From positions 1-46,619 of the forward strand of contig JAFWZN010000046.1 of assembly GCA_017522345.1 (NCBI GenBank): DNA of 46,619 nt, in the 5' to 3' direction. This DNA comes from Clostridia bacterium. GTDB lineage: Bacteria > Bacillota > Clostridia > Christensenellales > Aristaeellaceae. The position numbers and the translations under genes are program-made. Below the pieces are notes generated by a model, which was not told the DNA's origin, searched no databases, and worked only from the letters and a program-made list of their open reading frames with translations. Below, piece after piece: positions 41,508 to 46,619 of the stretch. Positions within the stretch are counted from its first letter, which is position 1. Each line of letters starts with the position of its first letter.

Positions 41508-42602
41508 ATGCGGATTAAAAAGGTTCTCATGTCCTGTCTTGCGCTGATTCTGATTCTGTTTAATCTGTCCGCGCTGGCTGTTGACTGGGTCGCAGTTGTC
41601 ACCGCCAAGTCTAAGGTCTATGCGTCGGCGAACACTTCCTCCAAGTATTTGGGCACGGTCAACAGAAATCAGCAGCTTTGGCTTCAGGAAACCAAAAACG
41701 GTTGGGCGAAGGTCATGCTGGACGGCAAAGTCGGCTACATGGACGCAAGATACGTCAAGAAAACCACCAAAACCGCCTACGTAAAAACCGCGGACGTCAA
41801 GGTATACGCAAAGAATTCCACCTCTTCCAAGGTTCTGGGCACCTACGGCTACGGCGAGAAATTCACCGTTGAAGCCGTCAACGGCAGCTGGACGCGCCTT
41901 GTAAACGGCAAAACCGTCGGTTTCTGCAAGTCCAGCGCCCTTACATACACCAATCCTTCAACGAAAACCTACACCGTTTACACCCAGAGCAACAATGTAA
42001 AAGCCTATCAGACGCCCTCCACCTCCTCAAAGTATCTGGGCTCCGTTAAGGTTAACACCAAGATGACCTGCCTTGCCATCTACAACGACACCTGGTGCCG
42101 CGTAAAATACAACGGCAACATCGGCTTTATCAAAAAGAGCGACCTTGACACCAAGAAGTGCGACGGCGTTTCCACCGCCAAGATGGCCTCCGGCAAGGTT
42201 TATGAAGCCGACTGGTGGACCAGCGGCATCGCCTACCGCTTCGCACGCGGCGAAACCGCCATTGTCACCGACGTTTTAACCGGCATCACCTGGCGCGTAT
42301 ACCGCGGCGGCGGCACCAATCATGCCGACGTTCAGCCCTATACCGCGGCGGATACCGTCGCCATGAAGAAGGCCTGCGGCAGCAACTACGGCACTTGGGC
42401 CCGCCGCGCCATCTGGGTCACGGTGGACGGCAAGCGCTATGCAGCCAGCATGAACTGCATGCCCCACGGAGAAGGCTCGATCAAGAACAACGACTTCGAC
42501 GGGCACTTCTGCATTCACTTCACCAACAGCCGCACCCACGGTACGGACAAGGTAGATTCTCAGCATCAGGCCGCAATCAAGAGGGCGCTGAAAGCCGGCT
42601 GA
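41508..42602 (+). CDS. Secreted triple-SH3b protein with conserved His-rich C-terminal domain
   Basis: The 364-residue protein has a signal peptide (about 1-24) and three bacterial SH3 domains (about residues 28-85, 90-145 and 158-218, each with an SSKxLG turn and GW/SW/TWxRV). Its C-terminal domain of about 135 residues contains TNHADVQPYTAADTVAMKK, SMNCMPHGEGSI and GHFCIHFTNSRTHGT. I know this ending from other Clostridia SH3 proteins; its His/Asp/Cys pattern suggests a wall-cutting or linking enzyme, but no known class is assigned. SH3b domains bind peptidoglycan. AAAGG sites precede the ATG. It has its own promoter and terminator. Confidence 0.85.
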   Translation: MRIKKVLMSCLALILILFNLSALAVDWVAVVTAKSKVYASANTSSKYLGTVNRNQQLWLQETKNGWAKVMLDGKVGYMDARYVKKTTKTAYVKTADVKVYAKNSTSSKVLGTYGYGEKFTVEAVNGSWTRLVNGKTVGFCKSSALTYTNPSTKTYTVYTQSNNVKAYQTPSTSSKYLGSVKVNTKMTCLAIYNDTWCRVKYNGNIGFIKKSDLDTKKCDGVSTAKMASGKVYEADWWTSGIAYRFARGETAIVTDVLTGITWRVYRGGGTNHADVQPYTAADTVAMKKACGSNYGTWARRAIWVTVDGKRYAASMNCMPHGEGSIKNNDFDGHFCIHFTNSRTHGTDKVDSQHQAAIKRALKAG

Positions 42603-42627
42603 TCGGTCAATCAATAATATGTTTTTT

Positions 42628-42668
42628 CGCTGCCCGGTCAATTTGCATCGGACAGCGATTCTTTTTTC
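42628..42668 (+). terminator. Terminator after the SH3-repeat protein
   Basis: CGCTGCCCG and CGGACAGCG form a stem with one mismatch around a 12-base loop; ATTCTTTTTT follows. Confidence 0.8.
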
Positions 42669-42799
42669 AAGCGTATTTTTCTTATCGATCCCGAAGCGGA
42701 ATCTGCGTTTTTCAAAAATATCTCCGGAATATCGGCGAAATCCGACAGCGCTTAAGCGAATATAAGCAGCAAGCAAATTATACGAGGGGAGAAGCTTTC

Positions 42800-43309
42800 A
42801 TGGCCGAACAATTTCTGACCCTGATGGCGGATCTGGATGAAGATACGCAAAGGGAAATGGAAAAATGGTACGCTTGCCTTACAGAAGCAGGTTTTATCGG
42901 CACGCAGACGCCGAATCTTTCTTATCACATAAGCCTTGCGACATTTCCGCTTTCCGAGGAAAGGAAAGCGATCGAAATTATGGAAAAAGCTGCGAAGGAA
43001 TTTGCGCCTTTTTCCGTGCATTTAAGCCATGTCGGAATTTTTGCGCCCGGAAAGGTGCTGTTTGCCGCGCCGGAGAGAGACGAAAAGCTTGATGCGCTTC
43101 ACGAGGCGACCGATATTTCTCAAAATCTCAACCGACCGTGGACGCCGCACGCGACGATATTGATCGACGAAACGGAAAATATCGTGAAAGCCATTCCGGT
43201 GCTTTTACAATCCTTCCATCCGATCCTTGCGACCGTAACCCGTCTTCACCTTTGTGCCTTCTGGCCGAAAAGGGAGATCGGGGCGATAGAGCTTGCAGGG
43301 AAAAGATAA
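42800..43309 (+). CDS. 2H phosphoesterase (2'-5' RNA ligase family)
   Basis: The 169-residue protein has the two H-x-(S/T) motifs that define this fold: HISLATF (about residue 44) and HATILI (about residue 117), each ending a beta-strand. Members open cyclic phosphates or act on 2'-5' RNA bonds and tRNA-derived nucleotides. The start is set by GAGGGGAG about nine bases before the ATG; the longer open frame upstream is the other frame of the SH3 gene. The genes on both sides do not suggest a pathway. Confidence 0.85.
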   Translation: MAEQFLTLMADLDEDTQREMEKWYACLTEAGFIGTQTPNLSYHISLATFPLSEERKAIEIMEKAAKEFAPFSVHLSHVGIFAPGKVLFAAPERDEKLDALHEATDISQNLNRPWTPHATILIDETENIVKAIPVLLQSFHPILATVTRLHLCAFWPKREIGAIELAGKR

Positions 43310-43583
43310 ATAGAACCTGAAAGGAAGAAACAATATGTTTTTAGCGATTGATGGAGCTCTGTGCAGAGGCTGACGGGAATGCTGCATGGAGATATGAAAT
43401 ACGATTGATGTTTTGCCGAAGCATTAAATGAATCTCGGGAGGCGAAACGCCTCCCCTAAAATGGCTGCAAACGTTTATTGTAGGAGACGGGTTTCACGTC
43501 TCGCACAGCATTTGTTTAACGATGTTCGGCATTTTCCCGTCGGCTTTGTTCGTTTTATAATAAACTAAAAGGAGCAAAGCGAT
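43310..43583. other. 274-bp gap with hairpins and a 12-codon frame
   Basis: AAAGGAAG followed eight bases later by ATG at 43335 opens a 12-codon frame (MFLAIDGALCRG), perhaps a remnant of a lost gene. A GGGAGGCG / CGCCTCCC stem (43437-43455) and a GAGACG / CGTCTC stem (about 43484-43502) follow; such short G+C hairpins are often repeated between genes in Clostridia genomes. No further gene is seen. Confidence 0.45.
43437..43455. repeat. Perfect 8-bp hairpin
   Basis: GGGAGGCG AAA CGCCTCCC, with no T-run on either strand. It may be an intergenic repeat or a weak pausing site. Confidence 0.55.
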
Positions 43584-44870
43584 ATGAATAGGTTTTTAAA
43601 AACAATCGGCGAAATGCGTCTTTTTCTCATTTTGTGGTTTACGCAGATGCTGTCCGGGCTTGGAAGCGCGATGACGGCGTTTGCGCTTGTGATCTGGTCG
43701 TACTCTTTTGAAGGATCGGCGCTGAAGACCGCGCTTCTGATGGTGTGCTCATATACGCCGTATGTGCTTTTCAGCGTCTTTGCGGGCGCGATCAGCGACA
43801 AGTGGAACAAGAAAAAGATCCTGCTTGCGTCGGACACGCTTTCTGCTGTTACGACGCTGATTGTGCTGGTTCTGATAAAGACGGATGCGCTTCGGCTGTA
43901 TCATCTTTACATTATGAATGCGGTTTCGGGTCTTATGAACACGATTCAGCAGCCGGCAAGCGAGGTTGTGACGACCTTGATATTGCCCAAACAGCATTAT
44001 CAGCGCGTGGGAAGCCTCAGGTATTTGTCAAGCTCACTGTCGTCCATTTTAACGCCCATTCTGGCTGCGGCGGTCATGGGTTTATTGGGCATGGAATGGG
44101 TGCTTGCGTTTGACCTTTTCACGTTTGTGATTGCGTTTTTTGTGCTTTTGTTTTTGATTCCCGTGCCGGAGATCGGACAGGACGACAGAAAAAGAGAAAC
44201 GTTTTTAGAAAGCGCGAAGACGGGGCTTGCATTTTTAAAGAAGGAAAAGGGCGTCTTTGCGCTCATGCTGTTTCTGGCGGGCATCAATTTTGTGGCGTCG
44301 ATGTACAATGCGGCATTTCCCGCGATGGTTCTGTCAAAGGCCGGCGAAACGGAAATGGGCGCGGTCAATGCGGTTGTCGGCGCAACGACGCTTGTCGGAA
44401 GCATCATGGCTTCCTTTATGAAAACGCCGAAAAGCAGAGTCAAGGTGATTTGGCTGTGCCTGATGGCGTCGATGTGCACGGAAAATCTGTTCCTTGCCGT
44501 GGGCAGAAATGTGTATGTGTGGTCGCTGGGCGCGTTCTTGGGTTGGATTTTCATTCCGCTCATGAATTCGAATCTGGATGCGGTCATGCGCCTGCGCATT
44601 CCCAAGGACATTCAAGGGCGCGTGTTCGCCGCGAGAAATTCGTTCCAGTTCTTCACGATTCCGCTTGGATATCTTTTGGGCGGCGCGCTGGTGGATAAAG
44701 TATTTGAGCCGCTCATGGCGAAATACGGGTCTGTTCCCATCCTTCAAACGCTGTTTGAAACCGGAAAAGGCAGCGGCGCAAAAATGTTCTTTTTCGCTTT
44801 GTGGATCGCAGGTATTTTCGTGTGTATGGCATTTCGGAAGAACAAACACATCCTTGCGCTCGAAGAATAA
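43584..44870 (+). CDS. MFS efflux transporter (MefA/MFS_3-like)
   Basis: The 428-residue protein has twelve predicted membrane helices, with the MFS loop 2-3 motif AGAISDKWNKKKILLASD after helix 2. The N-terminus FLILWFTQMLSGLGSAMTAFALVIW and IMNAVSGLMNTIQQPASEVVTTLILP fit the macrolide-efflux/enterobactin-exporter branch. It probably exports drugs or natural products by proton antiport; the substrate is not readable. AAAGGAG lies about nine bases before the ATG. Confidence 0.88.
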   Translation: MNRFLKTIGEMRLFLILWFTQMLSGLGSAMTAFALVIWSYSFEGSALKTALLMVCSYTPYVLFSVFAGAISDKWNKKKILLASDTLSAVTTLIVLVLIKTDALRLYHLYIMNAVSGLMNTIQQPASEVVTTLILPKQHYQRVGSLRYLSSSLSSILTPILAAAVMGLLGMEWVLAFDLFTFVIAFFVLLFLIPVPEIGQDDRKRETFLESAKTGLAFLKKEKGVFALMLFLAGINFVASMYNAAFPAMVLSKAGETEMGAVNAVVGATTLVGSIMASFMKTPKSRVKVIWLCLMASMCTENLFLAVGRNVYVWSLGAFLGWIFIPLMNSNLDAVMRLRIPKDIQGRVFAARNSFQFFTIPLGYLLGGALVDKVFEPLMAKYGSVPILQTLFETGKGSGAKMFFFALWIAGIFVCMAFRKNKHILALEE

Positions 44871-44888
44871 AATATCCGCAAGGGAAAT

Positions 44889-45030
44889 CCATGTGCCGAA
44901 GGCGCAATTCATGTGCGCAGGCGCTGTTCATTTATTAATGAATTGATGTTTAGGCATCATGATTTCCCGCTTCGCTCCATGAATTGACGCTTGCGCGTCA
45001 TGAATGGATGCTTACGCATCATTATTATCA
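44889..45030. repeat. Array of 20-21 bp hairpin units
   Basis: At least four units in a 20-21 bp register start at 44945, 44966, 44986 and 45007. Each has a small stem (GATGTTTAGGCATC, CCCGCTTCGCTCC, GACGCTTGCGCGTC, GATGCTTACGCATC) and a linker like ATGAATT. Two more degenerate units lie upstream (from about 44889). The stems change in step on both sides, keeping the pairing. Confidence 0.7.
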
Positions 45031-45039
45031 TAAATAACC

Positions 45040-45069
45040 TTTACGCGCGCGTAGTGGATATGGTATCAT
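45040..45069 (+). promoter_or_regulatory. Promoter of the MATE gene
   Basis: TTTACG, 18 bases, TATCAT; the -10 ends 32 bases before the ATG and lies in the centre of the dyad at 45051-45081. Confidence 0.65.
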
Positions 45070-45081
45070 CATATCCACTAC
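45051..45081. promoter_or_regulatory. Perfect 12-bp operator-like dyad over the MATE promoter
   Basis: GTAGTGGATATG, seven bases, CATATCCACTAC. The left arm fills the promoter spacer and the loop contains the -10, so a bound dimer would block polymerase. This is typical of MarR/TetR/PadR-type control of drug pumps, although no regulator gene is visible in the window. Confidence 0.7.
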
Positions 45082-45101
45082 TTGTCTTAGGAGATTGATT
45101 C

Positions 45102-46445
45102 ATGAAAGTGCGCAATATGACCGCAGGAAGTCCCCTGAAGCTGCTGCTCGCCGTGGCGTTTCCCCTGATGATCGGAAATGTATTTCAGCAGATGTATACC
45201 GTTGTTGACGCGCAGGTGCTGGGACAGGCGGAAGGCTATGAAACGCTGGCTGCGCTGGGCACGTGCGACTGGCTCAACTGGCTGTTTTTCGGCCTGATTC
45301 AGGGGCTTACCATGGGCTTTACCATTCCCATGGCGCAGGCGTTCGGCGCAAACGATGAAAAAGCCCTGAAGCGCTATGTCGGAAACTCAACGGTGCTGGG
45401 CCTTATCATATCGGTTGCGCTTTCCGCCGTCGCAATCTTCTGCGTTTCTCCGATTCTGAGCCTTCTGAAGGTGGAGCAGGAGCTGCGTCCCATTGCCACG
45501 AGCTATGTGCGCGTATTGTTTGTCGCGCTGCCTGTGGTTATGGCATACAACCTCTTGGCCGGAATCCTTCGCAGTATGGGCGACGGCAAAACTCCGCTGT
45601 ATGCCATGGCGGTGGCAAGCATCGTCAATATCGGCCTTGACTATCTGTTTGTCATGGGCCTTCATTGGGGCGTTGTCGGCGCGGCTATCGCGACGGTGAT
45701 TGCGCAGATTTGCTCGTGCGTATTCTGCTTTTTAAAGCTGAAAAACTTTTCCATGGTGCGTCCGGCAAAGGCGGACTTCATCCTGCACGCGAATATGTGC
45801 AGAAAGCTGATTTCACTGGGCGTTCCCGTCGCGGCGCAGAATATGATTATTGCCGTCGGCGGCCTGATCATTCTGCGCGTGGTCAATCCCTTAGGCGCGG
45901 TGTTCATGGCGGGCTACACCTCTTCAAGCAAGCTATACGGCATTCTTGAAATCGCCGCTGTTTCCTTCGGCTATGCAACCAGCGCCTACGCCGGCCAGAA
46001 CTTCGGCGCGGGCAAGCGCGAACGCATCTGGAAGGGCGTTCATGTGGCGGCTGTCATGGGCGTGATCACCGCGTTTGTGATCTCCTTATGCATGTTCACC
46101 TTTGGAAGCGGCTTCATCTCGTCCTTTATTACGGGTGAAGATCCCGAAGAAGTTAAAAAAGCGATTGGGATTGGCTGCGAATTTCTCTACATCATGAGCG
46201 GGGCGCTGCCGATATTGTATCTGCTCTACGTCTACCGCGCTGCGCTTCAGGGCATGGGAGATACCTTGGTTCCGATGCTGAGCGGTCTGGCCGAATTTGT
46301 CATGAGAACATTGGCCGCGCTTATTCTGCCCGGCTTAATCGGCTACTTAGGCGTATTCTGGGCGGAAGCCCTCGCGTGGTTCGGCGCGGACGTCATTCTG
46401 ATTCCGGCGTATTATCTAACGATGCGGAAGCTGAAAATGAAATAA
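45102..46445 (+). CDS. MATE family efflux transporter
   Basis: The 447-residue protein has twelve predicted membrane helices in two halves. It starts with LLLAVAFPLMIGNVFQQMY and VDAQVLGQ, and has NLLAGILRSMGDGKTPLYAM with its counterpart YRAALQGMGDTLVPMLSG in the second half, the standard MATE (DinF/NorM) marks. It exports cationic drugs or metabolites by Na+ or H+ exchange. TTAGGAGA lies about nine bases before the ATG. The promoter dyad implies induced expression. Confidence 0.92.
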   Translation: MKVRNMTAGSPLKLLLAVAFPLMIGNVFQQMYTVVDAQVLGQAEGYETLAALGTCDWLNWLFFGLIQGLTMGFTIPMAQAFGANDEKALKRYVGNSTVLGLIISVALSAVAIFCVSPILSLLKVEQELRPIATSYVRVLFVALPVVMAYNLLAGILRSMGDGKTPLYAMAVASIVNIGLDYLFVMGLHWGVVGAAIATVIAQICSCVFCFLKLKNFSMVRPAKADFILHANMCRKLISLGVPVAAQNMIIAVGGLIILRVVNPLGAVFMAGYTSSSKLYGILEIAAVSFGYATSAYAGQNFGAGKRERIWKGVHVAAVMGVITAFVISLCMFTFGSGFISSFITGEDPEEVKKAIGIGCEFLYIMSGALPILYLLYVYRAALQGMGDTLVPMLSGLAEFVMRTLAALILPGLIGYLGVFWAEALAWFGADVILIPAYYLTMRKLKMK

Positions 46446-46453
46446 AACAAACG

Positions 46454-46482
46454 AAAAAATGCCGCTGTTTCGCGGCATTTTT
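46454..46482 (+). terminator. Terminator after the MATE gene
   Basis: Six As, TGCCGC, a six-base loop, GCGGCA and five Ts; it can act on both strands. Confidence 0.85.
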
Positions 46483-46511
46483 CAGACCATCAACAAACCT
46501 CTGGGTGAGGC

Positions 46512-46544
46512 ATGGAGAGGGAGCGCACTCCCTCTCCATTTTCA
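46512..46544. repeat. 12-bp hairpin before the interspersed repeat
   Basis: ATGGAGAGGGAG, loop CGCA, CTCCCTCTCCAT, followed by TTTC. It may be a second terminator, or the 5' part of the repeat element, since copy 1 also has a strong hairpin about 100 bases before its shared block. Confidence 0.6.
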
Positions 46545-46551
46545 ATCGATT

Positions 46552-46619
46552 TTGGCGGCATGTACGGCAAAATCGCGCGTTTTCACAAAGCGCAGCGACT
46601 GAAAACGCTTCCCCTTTCC
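46552..46619 (+). repeat. Interspersed repeat, copy 2 (cut by window edge)
   Basis: A 21-base block (46552-46572) and an 18-base block (46602-46619) match the leftward copy at 18476-18511 exactly. Here 29 bases, bordered by AAAA on both sides, stand between the blocks. The element reaches the window edge, so its full length is unknown. Confidence 0.75.

Noticed and set aside
1..46619. CRISPR array, tRNA or rRNA genes
   Set aside because: The repeats seen are coding arrays or short hairpins without regular unique spacers. No cloverleaf or rRNA sequence was recognised.

Overview
The window reads as chromosomal DNA of an anaerobic, spore-forming gut-type Clostridia species (Firmicutes). Supporting this are a yabP-yabQ-divIC sporulation/division block, strong AGGAGG-type ribosome sites, sigma-A-like promoters, Gly-His-Thr/Cys-x-x-Cys repeat surface proteins, DUF951, FeoAB, and overlapping ATGA gene junctions. 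No rRNA, tRNA or CRISPR array was seen. The left edge cuts a gene; the right edge ends inside an interspersed repeat.

Left third (1-18.2 kb), all on the minus strand: a cell-surface locus. A phosphosugar transferase (13998) starts a tightly packed series: two GT4 glycosyltransferases, a polysaccharide pyruvyl transferase, an FrhB-type iron-sulfur flavoprotein, a GT2 glycosyltransferase and a Wzy-like polymerase. The series continues into a membrane-anchored protein of unknown function, an Lgt-like membrane protein and a giant repeat surface protein that runs off the window. The middle of this cluster is visibly richer in A+T than the flanks. Upstream lie three adjacent serine recombinases in one operon (18155 to 14425), ended by a long hairpin terminator. 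An 11-bp operator-like dyad lies in the 400-bp gap before the polysaccharide genes.

Middle (18.4-33.5 kb): a repeat-bearing intergenic region, then divIC-yabQ-yabP, a conserved Clostridia protein and a short-chain dehydrogenase (minus). These are followed by an OmpR-type response regulator and histidine kinase with a PepSY protein (plus), an L-lactate/malate dehydrogenase, and a GH2 - YjbR - CE2-like esterase operon. Next come a C39-like cysteine peptidase and an M20 amidohydrolase (minus), an rRNA methyltransferase-like protein, and an AspT/YidE-type transporter without an RCK domain.

Right third (33.6-46.6 kb): feoAB with a metal-repressor-like dyad, a solitary adenine DNA methyltransferase, and DUF951. 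The most unusual cluster follows: a signal-peptidase paralogue that has lost both catalytic residues, an intact signal peptidase I, a 39-residue membrane peptide, and an M1-peptidase-like secreted protein whose zinc site is replaced. After it come an APH-like kinase, an SH3-repeat secreted protein, a 2H phosphoesterase, an MFS pump, a 20-21 bp hairpin repeat array, and a MATE pump whose promoter sits inside a perfect 12-bp dyad.

I see no single proven new system. The best leads are the dead/active signal peptidase pair with its microprotein and pseudo-peptidase, the serine recombinase trio beside the polysaccharide operon, and the repeat shared by two 3' gene ends.
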